From Paenalcaligenes hominis (GTDB lineage Bacteria; Pseudomonadota; Gammaproteobacteria; Burkholderiales; Burkholderiaceae_B), in assembly GCF_011927625.1 (NCBI RefSeq), contig NZ_JAATIZ010000001.1, positions 434,001-498,000 on the forward strand: a DNA stretch of 64,000 nt, in the 5' to 3' direction. The notes under the pieces were generated by a model. The model worked only from the letters and a program-made list of their open reading frames with translations. It made no database searches and was not told the DNA's origin. The position numbers were made by a program, and so were the translations under genes. Positions 37,501 to 48,199 of the stretch are shown here, piece after piece. Within the stretch, counting starts at the first letter, position 1. Every line of letters starts with the position of its first letter.

Positions 37501-39843
37501 ATGATCTCCGAAGAATTAGAAGTCAGTCTACACATGGCCTTTGTAGAGGCACGTGCCGCTCGCCATGAATTTATCACGGTAGAGCACTTGCTGTTGTCCT
37601 TACTAGACAATGCGGCGGCAGCCGATGTGCTTCGCGCTTGTGCGGTCGACATTCCTGTCCTGCGCCAACATCTACGTAAGTTTATTGCCGACAACACGCC
37701 TGTGGTCGAAGGTTCAGAAGACGTTGATACGCAACCCACTTTAGGTTTCCAGCGTGTTATTCAACGCGCTATTATGCATGTGTCCTCTAGCTCCACCACG
37801 AAAACAGAGGTAACGGGTGCTCACGTGTTGGTGGCTATGTACGGCGAAAAAGACTCACACGCTATCTACTACTTACATCAACAAGGTGTCACCCGTTTAG
37901 ACGTGGTGAATTACTTATCGCATGGCATTGCTAAAAATGCATCGCATCAACCTATGGCGCAAAAATCAGAGGCTCCTTCTGAGCAGCCCCAAGGTGCGGC
38001 GCAGTCGGCTCCAGGGGCATCAGACCAGAAGTCTCCGCTAGATCAGTACACTAGCAACCTCAATGCATTGGCGCAACAAGGTCGCATCGATCCTCTTATT
38101 GGTCGTGACAAGGAAATCGAACGTGTCATACAGGTTCTATGTCGTCGGCGCAAAAACAATCCATTACTGGTCGGCGAGGCCGGCGTAGGTAAAACCGCGA
38201 TTGCCGAGGGGTTAGCGCTACGCATTGTGAATAAACAGGTCCCCGAGATTCTGCAAAACACGGTGGTGTATGCGCTCGATATGGGTGCGCTATTAGCCGG
38301 CACAAAATACCGTGGCGATTTTGAACAGCGTCTAAAGGCTGTGCTCAAAGACCTAAACCGTAATCCCGGTGCGGTTTTATTTATTGATGAAATTCACACC
38401 TTAATTGGTGCAGGTTCAGCTTCAGGTGGCGCATTGGATGCCTCTAATCTGCTCAAGCCAGCTTTGTCGTCGGGGCAATTAAAATGCTTAGGGGCGACCA
38501 CTTATACCGAATTCCGCGGTATTTTTGAAAAAGACCAAGCCTTATCCCGTCGCTTTCAAAAAGTCGATGTGGCCGAACCTACCGTCGAGGAAACCATTCA
38601 AATCCTACGTGGTTTGAAACCCTATTTCGAAGAGCATCACGGTGTACGTTACACGCAGTCAGCCTTAACCGCGGCGGCCGAGTTATCCGCACGCCATATT
38701 GGCGATCGTTTTCTACCCGATAAAGCCATTGACGTCATCGACGAGGCCGGCGCGGCTCAACGCTTGTTGCCTGTGTCACGCCAAAAGAAAACCATCAGTA
38801 AAACCGACATTCAGGCCATTGTCGCTCAAATCGCGCGTATACCACCGCAAAATGTCTCTTCTGATGACCGCAACAAGCTTGCCACACTGGAACGCGATCT
38901 CAATACAGTGGTCTTTGGGCAATCCAAAGCCATCGAAGCCTTGGCTGCGGCCATTAAAATGACGCGCTCGGGTCTAGGTCGTCCTGACAAGCCCATTGGG
39001 TCATTCCTGTTTTCTGGGCCAACCGGTGTGGGTAAAACCGAAGTCGCTCGTCAGTTGGCCTATGTATTAGGGGTCGAGCTATTGCGTTTCGATATGTCCG
39101 AGTACATGGAGCGTCACACCGTGTCGCGTCTCATTGGTGCGCCTCCTGGGTATGTGGGCTTTGACCAAGGCGGTTTGTTAACGGAAGCCGTTACCAAACA
39201 GCCGCATTGTGTGCTGCTGCTCGATGAAATTGAAAAAGCCCACCCCGATGTCTATAACATCCTGCTTCAGGTCATGGATCATGGCACCTTAACCGATAAC
39301 AATGGCCGCAAGGCAGATTTCCGCAATGTTATCATTATCATGACCACCAATGCCGGTGCCGAGGCCCTCAGTAAAAACTCCATTGGCTTTGCAAACAAAC
39401 GCGAAACCGGAGACGAAATGGAGGCTATCAAGCGTTTATTTACGCCCGAGTTCCGTAATCGTCTTGATGCCATTATTCCTTTCGCGCCCTTGTCACGCGA
39501 CATTATTTTGCGTGTTGTCGACAAGTTCTTGCTTCAGCTCGAGCAGCAGTTGCACGAGAAGCGTGTGGACATTAGCTTTACTGATGCGGTTCGCGAGCAT
39601 TTAGCCGCTCAAGGCTTTGATCCGCAAATGGGGGCACGACCTATGCATCGTCTTATCCAAGACACCATTCGTCGGGCATTGGCTGATGAGCTCTTGTTTG
39701 GTCGCCTAACAAACGGCGGAATGGTAACGGTAGATCTCGATACCGATAAAAATGTGGTTTTGGTGTTTGACGACAAGGACTCTGGCAACAAAGCCAGTGG
39801 TCAACCTGAACCTCAGCACCCCGAAGCCGAACTCATTGATTAA
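37501..39843 (+). CDS. clpA: ATP-dependent Clp protease ATPase subunit ClpA
   Basis: 780 residues. N-domain (~1-145), a linker (~146-175), then AAA+ D1 (Walker A GEAGVGKTA, Walker B LFIDEIHTL) and D2 (GPTGVGKTE, LLLDEIEKAHPD). An SIGF segment (~627) corresponds to the ClpP-binding loop. Unfolds substrates for ClpP. AAGGAGGATGC precedes the ATG. Followed by a terminator and an IS element. Confidence 0.97.
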   Translation: MISEELEVSLHMAFVEARAARHEFITVEHLLLSLLDNAAAADVLRACAVDIPVLRQHLRKFIADNTPVVEGSEDVDTQPTLGFQRVIQRAIMHVSSSSTTKTEVTGAHVLVAMYGEKDSHAIYYLHQQGVTRLDVVNYLSHGIAKNASHQPMAQKSEAPSEQPQGAAQSAPGASDQKSPLDQYTSNLNALAQQGRIDPLIGRDKEIERVIQVLCRRRKNNPLLVGEAGVGKTAIAEGLALRIVNKQVPEILQNTVVYALDMGALLAGTKYRGDFEQRLKAVLKDLNRNPGAVLFIDEIHTLIGAGSASGGALDASNLLKPALSSGQLKCLGATTYTEFRGIFEKDQALSRRFQKVDVAEPTVEETIQILRGLKPYFEEHHGVRYTQSALTAAAELSARHIGDRFLPDKAIDVIDEAGAAQRLLPVSRQKKTISKTDIQAIVAQIARIPPQNVSSDDRNKLATLERDLNTVVFGQSKAIEALAAAIKMTRSGLGRPDKPIGSFLFSGPTGVGKTEVARQLAYVLGVELLRFDMSEYMERHTVSRLIGAPPGYVGFDQGGLLTEAVTKQPHCVLLLDEIEKAHPDVYNILLQVMDHGTLTDNNGRKADFRNVIIIMTTNAGAEALSKNSIGFANKRETGDEMEAIKRLFTPEFRNRLDAIIPFAPLSRDIILRVVDKFLLQLEQQLHEKRVDISFTDAVREHLAAQGFDPQMGARPMHRLIQDTIRRALADELLFGRLTNGGMVTVDLDTDKNVVLVFDDKDSGNKASGQPEPQHPEAELID

Positions 39844-39860
39844 TACCCATTACCCCATGA

Positions 39861-39893
39861 AAAAGCCCAACACGACTGGTTGGGCTTTTTTTA
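39861..39893 (+). terminator. Intrinsic terminator after clpA
   Basis: AAAAGCCCAAC (39861-39871) pairs with GTTGGGCTTTT (39879-39889), followed by further T. The IS left end starts directly after it. Confidence 0.9.
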
Positions 39894-39954
39894 TCAAATC
39901 GCGCGGAAAACCCCGCCGTTAGGGCGGAGATGAATAGCGCGGACGCGCTAGCGT

Positions 39955-40235
39955 CTTCATATCCGCTTGGCGTCTGTTGTTGCTCAATGTCTTGTCGGAC
40001 GATCTCGATAGGCGCACCGCCACAACTTCCGGCAAAGTAGCTCGGCGACCAGAGAGCACCGCCCCATAGTTTGTTGTGAATACTCGGATGCTTCTTTTTG
40101 CGAATCATCCAGCACGTCTTTTGTGAACACACCACGGCGGTACTTTGTCACAAAGACCAAGTGAACGTGCATGTTAAAAACACAGTGTCTACCGCGTCGA
40201 ATGCCGTTGTTTTTCTCCCTAGGCCACGTATCATT
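39955..40235 (-). pseudogene. tnpA: Y1 transposase TnpA (IS200/IS605), deleted and frameshifted
   Basis: The N-terminal part reads NGIRRGRHCVFNMHVHLVF then VTKYRRGVFTKDVLD. It runs straight, in another frame, into the C-terminal part MIRKKKHPSIHNKLWGGALW, YFAGSCGGAPIEIVRQDIEQQQ. About 50 residues are missing between, including the DHVHLL-type HUH motif, and the frame shifts. In addition the expected catalytic Tyr of the Y-I-E-Q-Q helix is Asp. Three independent defects make it inactive. The residue roles are from family knowledge. Confidence 0.85.
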
Positions 40236-40281
40236 GTTAGTATGAAACGACGTCAAGCCCAACGGTGCTCAGCGACGCGAT

Positions 40282-41442
40282 ATGCGCCGCTTTGCTGGTG
40301 CGTGTCGTTTCGTGTTCAATAGGGCGTTGGCATGGCAAAAAGACCGTTATGCCGCCGACAGCACGACGAAATTCAGCTATACCGTTCTGGCTAATTTCCT
40401 GCCCGTTTGGAAGAAGGATAAGGAAACAGAGTGGCTGAAACACTCGCCAAGTCAATGTTTGCAGCAAGCGCTTAAAGACCTAGAACGTGCCTATAAAAAC
40501 TTCTTTGCCAAACGCGCCGCTTTTCCCCGCTTCAAGAAAAAAGGCCAGTCAGACCGTTTCCGCTACCCGCAAGGCTGCCAACTCGATCAGGAAAACAGCC
40601 GTATCTTTCTGCCGAAACTGGGCTGGGTACGCTACCGCAACAGTCGCGAGGTACTGGGCACGGTGAAAAACGTCACCGTAAGTCATAAGGCAGGCAAATG
40701 GTTCATCAGCATCCAGACCGAACGTGACGTCGAGCAACCGGTTCCGCAAGGCACGTCAGCGGTTGGCATCGATATGGGTGTGGCACGGTTTGCCACGCTA
40801 TCGGACGGCACGTACTATGCACCGCTCAACCGTTTCAAGCGGCACGAAACCGCCCTGCGTAAAGCGCAGCAAGCAGTAAGCCGCAAAATCAAATTCAGCC
40901 ACAACTGGAAAAAGGCAAAAGCCCGCGTCCAGCGTATTCACTCCCGCATCGGCAACGCCCGCCGCGACTACCTGCATAAAGCCACGACCACAATCAGCCA
41001 AAACCACGCGATGGTGTGTATCGAGGATTTAAAGGTAAGCCACATGAGCCAGTCGGCAGCAGGCACCACCGAGCAACCGGGGCGAAACGTTCGGGCTAAG
41101 TCCGGTCTGAATAAAGCCATCTTGGATCAAGGGTGGTTCGAGTTCCGCCGTCAGCTAGAGTACAAACTGGCGTGGGTAGGAGGTTGGCTTGTGGCTGTGC
41201 CCCCGCATTACACCAGTCAGACTTGCCCTGAGTGTGGGCATTGCAGTCAATCAAATCGCCCTACGCAAGCGCAATTTGTGTGCGTAGCATGTGGCGTTAA
41301 GGAAAACGCCGATGTGGTTGGTGCGATCAATGTATTAAGGGCGGGACACGCCCAGTTCGCCTGTGAAGTGAGCGGTGCAGTCAGGCCGCCAGCAGCAGGA
41401 ACCCACCGAAGCGACTCTGGGACGGCTCAACGCCTCCCTTGA
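40282..41442 (+). CDS. tnpB: TnpB RNA-guided nuclease, 5'-truncated
   Basis: 386 residues readable from an internal ATG. RuvC catalytic residues are all present: Asp164 (GIDMGVA), Glu248 (CIEDLKV), Asp344 (NADVVGAIN). The zinc ribbon is intact (CPEC 315-318, CVAC 334-337). The original start MKRRQ survives at 40242 but a loss of about 20 nt puts it out of frame with KPNGAQRRD just upstream of 40282, so ~20 N-terminal residues (first WED strand) are lost or translated only by reinitiation. Family knowledge: TnpB with an omega RNA from the 3' end cuts DNA beside a TAM. Whether this version works is uncertain. Confidence 0.85.
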   Translation: MRRFAGACRFVFNRALAWQKDRYAADSTTKFSYTVLANFLPVWKKDKETEWLKHSPSQCLQQALKDLERAYKNFFAKRAAFPRFKKKGQSDRFRYPQGCQLDQENSRIFLPKLGWVRYRNSREVLGTVKNVTVSHKAGKWFISIQTERDVEQPVPQGTSAVGIDMGVARFATLSDGTYYAPLNRFKRHETALRKAQQAVSRKIKFSHNWKKAKARVQRIHSRIGNARRDYLHKATTTISQNHAMVCIEDLKVSHMSQSAAGTTEQPGRNVRAKSGLNKAILDQGWFEFRRQLEYKLAWVGGWLVAVPPHYTSQTCPECGHCSQSNRPTQAQFVCVACGVKENADVVGAINVLRAGHAQFACEVSGAVRPPAAGTHRSDSGTAQRLP

Positions 41443-41486
41443 GTGCCGTAGGAATCCCCGGCCTTTAGGCGGGGGAGGATGTCAAG
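41340..41486 (+). ncRNA. Candidate omega RNA / right end of the IS element
   Basis: In IS605-family elements the 3' end of tnpB and the right end form the guide-RNA scaffold. The expected right-end hairpin is visible at ~41454-41475 and ends with GGATGTCAAG. A guide would be the flanking DNA from ~41487 (CCAGAGGCACTTTAG), which overlaps the dut stop region. The RNA itself is inferred by analogy. Confidence 0.4.
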
Positions 41487-41497
41487 CCAGAGGCACT

Positions 41498-41947
41498 TTA
41501 GTTTTTGCCGGTGCTGCCAAACCCACCTGTGCCACGGGCCGAGGCGGTTTCAAACTCATCAACTAAATGGAACTCGGGTTGCATAACAGGTACCACCACC
41601 AGTTGTGCAATGCGATCCATAGGCTGAATAGTAAAACTTTCTGTGCCGCGATTCCACACGGACACCATCAAGGGGCCTTGGTAGTCAGAGTCAATTAGGC
41701 CGACTAAATTCCCTAAGACAATGCCATGTTTGTGCCCTAAACCAGATCGAGGTAATACCATTGCAGCGTAATTAGGGTCTGCTAAATGCATAGCTAAACC
41801 GGTAGGAATGAAATGGGTAGCGCCTGGGGCCAACTCTAGGGGAGCGTCAATACAGGCGCGTAAGTCCAGGCCAGCCGAGCCTGGGGTCGCATAGGCAGGC
41901 AGCGCTTCAATACGCGCATCCAAAATTTTAACGGCAATGCTTTTCAT
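41498..41947 (-). CDS. dut: dUTP diphosphatase
   Basis: 149 residues, trimeric dUTPase. Five motifs visible: [37 protein letters not shown] (catalytic Asp), [10 protein letters not shown] and the C-terminal [10 protein letters not shown] that closes over the active site. Removes dUTP and supplies dUMP. Last gene of the ribF-ileS-lspA-coaBC-dut operon, 17 nt after coaBC. Confidence 0.97.
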   Translation of the reverse strand: MKSIAVKILDARIEALPAYATPGSAGLDLRACIDAPLELAPGATHFIPTGLAMHLADPNYAAMVLPRSGLGHKHGIVLGNLVGLIDSDYQGPLMVSVWNRGTESFTIQPMDRIAQLVVVPVMQPEFHLVDEFETASARGTGGFGSTGKN

Positions 41948-41964
41948 AGGTAAGGCTTAAAAGG

Positions 41965-43167
41965 TTAGGAATGAAGTTGGCGCGCAATGTATTGCACGAG
42001 GTGTTGGGCGGCTTCTTGTTTGCTTTGAGGGGCCCATTGTTCATGGCCTTGCTCGTGTACCAATAGCAGCTCGGTATCGTCTTTGTCCATGGCAACTTGA
42101 GCTAAGTTTGCTACTAACAGAGGCACTGCTTTGCGCACACGTTTTGCTTCGGCAAATGCTAATAGGTTTTCTGTTTCCGCAGCAAAGCCAACACAATAAG
42201 GGCGTACGGACGTATCCATAGCCGCTACCCCCGCTAAAATATCTGGATTCGGTGCAAATTCCAACGCGGGAGCTTGTTGGTTAGCGTCTTTTTTGAATTT
42301 GTTCGTACTGGCATTACTGACGTACCAGTCTGCAACGGCGGCAACGCTAATGAAGACATCGGCATGGGGCGCTAGGCCCATGACGGTCGCTTGCATTTCA
42401 CGTGCGCTTTCGACGCTGATTCGTTTGACCCCGTAGGGGCTATCGAGCTTGACAGGGCCAGACACTAAGTGCACATCGGCACCTGCTTGAAAGGCTGCTT
42501 CGGCAATGGCATACCCCATTTTGCCTGAAGAACGATTGGTAATGGTACGGATGGGGTCAATCGGTTCCGAGGTAGGGCCGGCCGTAATGAGCACTTTTTT
42601 ACCCGCTAGTGTTTTGGGCTCAAAAAAGGCAATGGTTTCTGCCAAAAGTTGATGCGGTTCTAGCATGCGTCCATCGCCGATTTCACCACACGCTTGGTCA
42701 CCACTGCCTGGGCCAATAATATGCACGCCATCCGCTTGGAGCTGAGCTAGGTTGCGTTGCGTGGCGGGGTGCGCCCACATTTCTTTGTTCATGGCAGGAG
42801 CCACAATTAATGGGCAATGGCCACGCGCTATGCAAAGCGTGCTTAACAAGTCATCGGCTACACCTTGAGCCAGCTTAGCGATAAAATTCGTGCTGGCTGG
42901 GGCGATAATAATGGCATCGGCTTCACGACTAAGATGGATGTGCGCCATGTTATCGGTGCTGCTGTTATCCCAGAGGTCGGTATGAACAGGGCGACCAGAA
43001 AGGGCTTTAAAGGTAATAGGTGTAATGAACTGTTGCGCACCAGCGGTCATGACCACATCGAACTGCGCGCCTTGGTCTTGGGCACGACGTAAGAACTCGG
43101 CACTTTTATAACAGGCAATGCCACCCGTCAAGCCAAGTATTAACCGTTTATGAGCTAAGCGTTGCAT
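41965..43167 (-). CDS. coaBC: Bifunctional phosphopantothenoylcysteine decarboxylase/synthase
   Basis: 400 residues for two coenzyme A steps. CoaC domain (1-~185; FMN enzyme, [22 protein letters not shown]). CoaB domain (~190-400; [34 protein letters not shown], with CTP-dependent ligase). CoA supply would also serve the PKS ACP and acyl substrates, but no special link is seen. lspA stop is 2 nt upstream. Confidence 0.96.
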   Translation of the reverse strand: MQRLAHKRLILGLTGGIACYKSAEFLRRAQDQGAQFDVVMTAGAQQFITPITFKALSGRPVHTDLWDNSSTDNMAHIHLSREADAIIIAPASTNFIAKLAQGVADDLLSTLCIARGHCPLIVAPAMNKEMWAHPATQRNLAQLQADGVHIIGPGSGDQACGEIGDGRMLEPHQLLAETIAFFEPKTLAGKKVLITAGPTSEPIDPIRTITNRSSGKMGYAIAEAAFQAGADVHLVSGPVKLDSPYGVKRISVESAREMQATVMGLAPHADVFISVAAVADWYVSNASTNKFKKDANQQAPALEFAPNPDILAGVAAMDTSVRPYCVGFAAETENLLAFAEAKRVRKAVPLLVANLAQVAMDKDDTELLLVHEQGHEQWAPQSKQEAAQHLVQYIARQLHS

Positions 43168-43168
43168 A

Positions 43169-43699
43169 CTATTCCTTTGTCTTTTTGTGTTTTCTGATAC
43201 GCAGTATTTCGTCTACGATCAGCAAAATAGCCCCGCATGTGATGCCGATATCCGCTAGGTTAAAGGCTGGGAAATAGGCGTCTCGCCAATAAAACAGTAA
43301 AAAGTCAATGACATGCGAATGCAGCAAACGATCAATGACATTGCCAATAGCACCACCCAGAATCAGACTTAACGATGCACAAAAGAGTTTTTGCTCGGGG
43401 TGCTTGCGAAGCAAATGCACAATTAGCACCGTAGCAATAGCCGCAATGCCTGTAAAAAACCAACGTTGCCAGCCCGAGCCATCGGCTAGAAAACTAAAGG
43501 CTGCGCCAGGGTTATAGAGCAAAGTCAGGTCAAAAAACGGCAACACAGCCAAACGCTCTGCGTACGCAAAGTGTTGTTCTGCCAGTTGTTTGGTGATCTG
43601 ATCAAATACCACAATACCCAAAGCAATTAAGAGCCAATAAATAAAGCCCCCTCGCTGGGGAGAGGAGGCTTTATGTGTGGCAGACGACGGACTATGCAT
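43169..43699 (-). CDS. lspA: Lipoprotein signal peptidase
   Basis: 176 residues. Four membrane segments; catalytic Asp pair in GNVIDR and FNLADIGI; also [10 protein letters not shown]. The ATG at 43699 overlaps the ileS stop by 8 nt (ATGCATAG), so translation is coupled. Removes signal peptides from prolipoproteins, such as the lipoprotein at 12.1 kb. A poorly conserved N-terminal ~20 residues precede the first helix. Confidence 0.95.
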   Translation of the reverse strand: MHSPSSATHKASSPQRGGFIYWLLIALGIVVFDQITKQLAEQHFAYAERLAVLPFFDLTLLYNPGAAFSFLADGSGWQRWFFTGIAAIATVLIVHLLRKHPEQKLFCASLSLILGGAIGNVIDRLLHSHVIDFLLFYWRDAYFPAFNLADIGITCGAILLIVDEILRIRKHKKTKE

Positions 43700-46532
43700 G
43701 CTCACGGACTTCGCCTGTGCCTTCGAGGTTACTGATACAACGACCACATAAAGAGGGGTGCTGTTCATTAGTGCCTACGTCACTGCTGTGATGCCAGCAA
43801 CGGTCACATTTTTCAGCCTCGGTGGGGGTGACTTCAATACGCAGTTCATCACCACTGTGTAAGGTGGCGCGTGATACTAACAAGGCAAAGCGTAAATCGT
43901 CGGCCAACTGTGCCAATAAGGCATAGTCTTCGCCTTGTGCATAGATATCAACTTCGGCAGCTAGAGAAGAGCCAATTTTGCCCGCACTACGAACCAATTC
44001 GATCTGACGCATGACTTCAGCGCGAATTTCACGGATACGTTCCCACTGTGCCATCAGTGGCGCATTGTCGCGAGCCAACGGAATGGTGTGGAAGGTTTCT
44101 GTAAAAATCGTTAAGGGTTGTGCTTTACCTAGGTAAAGGTCTTTCCACGCCTCTTCGGCAGTAAAAGACAAAATAGGGGCCATTAGCTTTAATAGCGCGC
44201 GCGTAATGTGGTAGAGCGCCGTTTGAGCAGAGCGACGGGCATAGCTATCGGGCTTGGTGGTGTAGAGACGATCTTTAAGAATGTCTAAGTAAAACGCACC
44301 TAAGTCCTCGGAGCAGAAGGTTTGCAAGCGCGACACAATAGGATGGAACTCGTAGTTCATGTAGTGCTCTAGCGCTTGTTCTTGCATTTGTGCCGTCATG
44401 CCTAAGGCATAGCGATCAATTTCAAGCAAGCGGTCGATAGGTATTGCATTTTTTTCAATATCAAAATCGGCAATATTGCCCAGCAAGAATTTAAGCGTAT
44501 TGCGAATACGACGATACGCCTCGACCACACGTTTTAGAATTTCATCGGAAATGGAAAGCTCGCCTGAGTAGTCTGTTGCAGCGGTCCAGAGGCGTAGGAT
44601 TTCTGCACCTAAGGTGTCTGCAATGGTTTGAGGAACGATGACGTTCCCCACGGACTTGCTCATCTTGCGCCCTTTGCCATCGACCACAAAACCGTGCGTT
44701 AGCAGGGCTTTGTAAGGAGCGCGGCCATACATCATACAGCCAGTTAAAAGCGAGGAGTGAAACCAACCACGGTGTTGATCAGAGCCTTCGAGGTATAAGT
44801 CGGCTGGCCAAGTTAATTCGGACGCGTGAGAGCCTTTAATGCCCGGATCGTTATCGCCGCCTAATACGGTGGCGTGGGTGGTGCCAGAGTCAAACCAGAC
44901 GTCGAGTGTATCGGTGTTTTTCTCGTACTGATCGGCCTCGGAGCCCAGTAAATCGGCAGGCTCGATGGTTTGCCAGGCTTCGATGCCTTCTTTTTCAATG
45001 CGTTGAGCAATGAGCTCAATGAGCTCAGGAGTGCGTGGATGCAGTTCGCCCGTTTCTTTGTGAACAAAGAAAGCCATGGGCACGCCCCATTGACGTTGAC
45101 GCGATAAGGTCCAATCGGGACGGTTGGCAATCATGGCGTGCAACCGTGCGCGACCCCATGAGGGATAGAACTGCGTGTTATCGACGGCTTCTAGAGCCAT
45201 CTCGCGCAAGCTACGACCTGTGCTGTTGTCGATATCCATGCCAGCAAACCACTGGCTGGTAGCCCGGTAAATAATCGGAGTTTTATGACGCCAACAGTGC
45301 ATGTAGCTGTGCTGGAATTGAACGGCCTTGAGCAGGGTACCGGCCTCGTCTAGTGCTTTTACAATCGTGGGATTGGCTTTAAAAATAAATTGCCCGCCAA
45401 ATAAGGGTAAGGATTCCGCGTAAACCCCGTTGCCCAACACCGGCTTTAGAATGTTATCGTCTTTTAAGCCGTGTGATTTGCAGGAGATAAAGTCCTCGAC
45501 CCCATAAGCAGGGGCGGAGTGCACCACACCTGTACCCGAATCCAGCGTGACATAGTCGGCTAAATACACCGGTGAAACCCGCTGATAGCCCGCGTCGGCT
45601 TGGGCTAAAGGATGGGTAAAGCCTACGTGTTCGAGGTTTTCACCTAAAGTCGTAGCAAGGATCTGGCCGCTTAACCCCCATTCCTCGAGGCATTTTTCAA
45701 CTAAGTCTTTAGCTAGAATTAAGGTGCTGCCAGTGGCGCGTGGTTGATCAAGCTGAACGAGCGCGTATTCAAATTCAGGGTGTACGTTGAGCGCTTGGTT
45801 GGCTGGAATGGTCCATGGGGTAGTGGTCCAGATAACGATAGCGCCGTCTGCGACATCGGTCACACCAAACGCCGCAGCCACTTTGGCTTTGTCAGCAAAG
45901 GGAAAGGCCACGTGGATGGAAGGGTCAGTGCGATCCGCGTACTCGACTTCGGCTTCGGCTAGGGCTGAGCCACAATCAAAACACCAGTTCACAGGCTTTA
46001 AGCCACGGAAGACAAAGCCTTTTTCTAAGATGCGCCCCAGCACACGTAGCTCGTCGGCTTCGTTACTGTAGTTCATGGTGAGGTATGGGTTATTCCACTC
46101 GCCAAGCACGCCTAAACGAATAAAGTCTTTACGTTGGCTGTCAATTTGCTCGGAGGCATAGGCGCGGGCTTTGGCTTGTACCTCTTTAACGGGCAGGTTT
46201 TTGCCGTAAAGTTTTTCAATTTGGACTTCGATGGGCATACCATGGCAATCCCAGCCAGGGACATACTGAGCATCAAAACCCGCCATGGTGCGGCTTTTTA
46301 CAATAATGTCTTTGAGTATTTTGTTGACTGCGTGGCCAATGTGAATCGACCCGTTTGCATACGGAGGGCCATCATGCAAAACAAATTTTGGACGACCTGC
46401 GCTGGCTGCACGAATGGCAGCGTAAACGTTGTTTTCTTGCCAGTCTTGAACCCAAGCGGGCTCGCGTTTAGGCAGGTTACCGCGCATTGGAAAAGGGGAT
46501 TCGGGTAGGTTTAATGTGTTTTTATAGTCCAT
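43692..46532 (-). CDS. ileS: Isoleucyl-tRNA synthetase
   Basis: 946 residues from the ATG at 46532, 12 residues downstream of the longest open start. Class I HIGH motif in [15 protein letters not shown] in [10 protein letters not shown], and a C-terminal zinc site (CDRCW, CGRC). An editing CP1 insertion is present (~190-400; [14 protein letters not shown]). It overlaps the ribF stop by 11 nt, part of the operon. Confidence 0.97.
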   Translation of the reverse strand: MDYKNTLNLPESPFPMRGNLPKREPAWVQDWQENNVYAAIRAASAGRPKFVLHDGPPYANGSIHIGHAVNKILKDIIVKSRTMAGFDAQYVPGWDCHGMPIEVQIEKLYGKNLPVKEVQAKARAYASEQIDSQRKDFIRLGVLGEWNNPYLTMNYSNEADELRVLGRILEKGFVFRGLKPVNWCFDCGSALAEAEVEYADRTDPSIHVAFPFADKAKVAAAFGVTDVADGAIVIWTTTPWTIPANQALNVHPEFEYALVQLDQPRATGSTLILAKDLVEKCLEEWGLSGQILATTLGENLEHVGFTHPLAQADAGYQRVSPVYLADYVTLDSGTGVVHSAPAYGVEDFISCKSHGLKDDNILKPVLGNGVYAESLPLFGGQFIFKANPTIVKALDEAGTLLKAVQFQHSYMHCWRHKTPIIYRATSQWFAGMDIDNSTGRSLREMALEAVDNTQFYPSWGRARLHAMIANRPDWTLSRQRQWGVPMAFFVHKETGELHPRTPELIELIAQRIEKEGIEAWQTIEPADLLGSEADQYEKNTDTLDVWFDSGTTHATVLGGDNDPGIKGSHASELTWPADLYLEGSDQHRGWFHSSLLTGCMMYGRAPYKALLTHGFVVDGKGRKMSKSVGNVIVPQTIADTLGAEILRLWTAATDYSGELSISDEILKRVVEAYRRIRNTLKFLLGNIADFDIEKNAIPIDRLLEIDRYALGMTAQMQEQALEHYMNYEFHPIVSRLQTFCSEDLGAFYLDILKDRLYTTKPDSYARRSAQTALYHITRALLKLMAPILSFTAEEAWKDLYLGKAQPLTIFTETFHTIPLARDNAPLMAQWERIREIRAEVMRQIELVRSAGKIGSSLAAEVDIYAQGEDYALLAQLADDLRFALLVSRATLHSGDELRIEVTPTEAEKCDRCWHHSSDVGTNEQHPSLCGRCISNLEGTGEVREHA

Positions 46533-47487
46533 GGGAGGCAAAATACTCACGAGCGCTGCGGGCATCATTATCGATGGCAGCCATCATTGTCTGAAGATCA
46601 GGAAATTTTTCTTCGTTTCGAACGAAATGGAGAAACTCAACCTTAACTAGTTTACCGTAAGCGTTTACGTCACGGTCCAAAAGATGCACCTCAAGTAGTA
46701 AACGTCCAGCATCTACTACAGTAGGTCGCACCCCTAGGCTTGCTACGCCAGCCATTGGCTGATCAGCTAAACCATGTAATTTTACTATATATACGCCAGT
46801 ACGCGCGGCGCAGCGGGGAGGTACCGCTAGGTTGAGAGTCGGGTAGCCAATAGTACGGCCCAGTTTTTGGCCGTGGATTACATGGCCACTAATGCAATAC
46901 CTGTAGCCTAGATGGGCATGAGCTGCGGCTAAGTTACCTTGGGCAAGCGCCGTGCGTACATCAGAGCTGGAAATGCGTTGACCCACGGGATCCACCACAT
47001 CTTCGATACTTTCAACCACAAACCCATGCTGGCGACCAGCGGCTTTAAGCTGCTCAACATTGCCTTGGCGTTTATGACCAAATTTAAAATCTTCGCCGAT
47101 CAGTAACCATTGCACCCGCAAACCTTTGATAAGCAGCTCTTCAATAAAGTGTTGGGGGCTAAGGGTGGCAAAGGCGTGATTAAAGCGCTGCAAAATAATT
47201 TGTTGTGCACCGTGCTCTGCGAGCTTTTGCAATTTATCTCTTAGGGGATTGATCTGAGCAGGGTACAATTCAGGGCGTTGCGCTCGCTCAGCAAAAAAAG
47301 CACGCGGATGAGGGCTAAAGGTCATGACGCTGGGCACCAAATCGCGGCGTTGGGCTTCTTTTTGTAGACGATGCAAAATGGCTTGGTGGCCAAGGTGCAC
47401 GCCATCAAAATTACCAATAGTGAGTGCAGTGGCAGCGCTAGAGTTATAGCGAGGCAAGTTGCGATAGATGGAAAAAGTAGGTTTCAC
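46522..47487 (-). CDS. ribF: Bifunctional riboflavin kinase/FAD synthetase
   Basis: Makes FMN and FAD. Residues ~1-185 are the nucleotidyltransferase ([28 protein letters not shown]), ~186-321 the flavokinase ([17 protein letters not shown]). The GTG at 47487 is chosen because the protein then starts [13 protein letters not shown], as in relatives; the longer start is a TTG at 47541 that would overlap purN. No clear Shine-Dalgarno in either case. First gene of the operon with ileS. Confidence 0.92.
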   Translation of the reverse strand: MKPTFSIYRNLPRYNSSAATALTIGNFDGVHLGHQAILHRLQKEAQRRDLVPSVMTFSPHPRAFFAERAQRPELYPAQINPLRDKLQKLAEHGAQQIILQRFNHAFATLSPQHFIEELLIKGLRVQWLLIGEDFKFGHKRQGNVEQLKAAGRQHGFVVESIEDVVDPVGQRISSSDVRTALAQGNLAAAHAHLGYRYCISGHVIHGQKLGRTIGYPTLNLAVPPRCAARTGVYIVKLHGLADQPMAGVASLGVRPTVVDAGRLLLEVHLLDRDVNAYGKLVKVEFLHFVRNEEKFPDLQTMMAAIDNDARSAREYFASHGL

Positions 47488-47528
47488 GGGCAAAACAAAT
47501 TTGTCTTTGAAAAACGTTGGAGCAAAAG

Positions 47529-48179
47529 TTGACGGACTCAAATAAAAAATGCCGCATAGTCATTCTGATATCGGGACGCGGCTCTACTATGCAATCTATA
47601 GTAGAAACCATAAAAAATAAACAGCTAAATGCTGAAGTAGTAGCAGTGATTGCAAACAAAGCCGAAGCCCAAGGGATTCAGTGGGCTGAGCAATATGGGT
47701 TGTCTACCCATGTGCTCGAGCACAAGCAATTTGCAAATCGCCAACAGTTTGATGCACAGTTAGCCACTGTTATTCATGAATACCGTCCAGACTATGTGTT
47801 ATTAGCTGGTTTTATGCGTATACTCACACCCGAGTTTGTAGCGCAATTTGAGGATCGGTTAATTAATATCCATCCCTCGTTATTGCCTTTATTTCCGGGG
47901 CTCAACACCCACCAGCAGGCTATCGATGCCGGGCTGCAATGGCACGGTTGTACCGTACACTTTGTCACCGCTGTCTTAGACCATGGCCCTATTATCGCCC
48001 AAGGTATAGTGCCTGTACACCATGATGACGATGCCAGTCAATTAGCAAGACGCTTATTAGATATAGAGCATCGCGTTTATAATGAAGTGATTCAGTGGTT
48101 AATTGATGGCCGAGTGCAACGACTTGACGATGGTAGGGTTCAGGTACTCGGTGTCTCTCATCGCGCCTTCGCGCTTTAA
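47529..48179 (+). CDS. purN: Phosphoribosylglycinamide formyltransferase
   Basis: Adds the formyl group from 10-formyl-THF to GAR in purine synthesis. 216 residues. RIVILISGRGSTMQSI at the N-terminus, then the catalytic INIHPSLLPLFPGLNTHQQA and WHGCTVHFV. The TTG at 47529 is chosen because GGAG lies 6 nt upstream; another TTG at 47517 has none. It is divergent from ribF with only 42 nt between start codons. Confidence 0.93.
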   Translation: MTDSNKKCRIVILISGRGSTMQSIVETIKNKQLNAEVVAVIANKAEAQGIQWAEQYGLSTHVLEHKQFANRQQFDAQLATVIHEYRPDYVLLAGFMRILTPEFVAQFEDRLINIHPSLLPLFPGLNTHQQAIDAGLQWHGCTVHFVTAVLDHGPIIAQGIVPVHHDDDASQLARRLLDIEHRVYNEVIQWLIDGRVQRLDDGRVQVLGVSHRAFAL

Positions 48180-48199
48180 TATTTTTCAATTTTTGGTTT

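Larger units (their letters stand above)
39895..41486. mobile_element. IS200/IS605-type element with degenerate tnpA and truncated tnpB
   Basis: A ~1.6-kb single element between clpA and dut. The left end holds the hairpin CCGCCGTTAGGGCGG (~39912-39926). The right end holds ATCCCCGGCCTTTAGGCGGG then GGATGTCAAG. tnpA is on the minus strand and tnpB on the plus strand, the IS605 divergent layout. No terminal inverted repeats or target duplications are expected for this family. Both genes carry lesions, so autonomous transposition is unlikely. Exact boundaries are estimated to within ~10 nt. Confidence 0.88.

Noticed and set aside
39833-40135. Separate hypothetical gene on the minus strand after clpA
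   Set aside because: Its first half is the C-terminal part of the broken tnpA; the remainder reads through the IS end.
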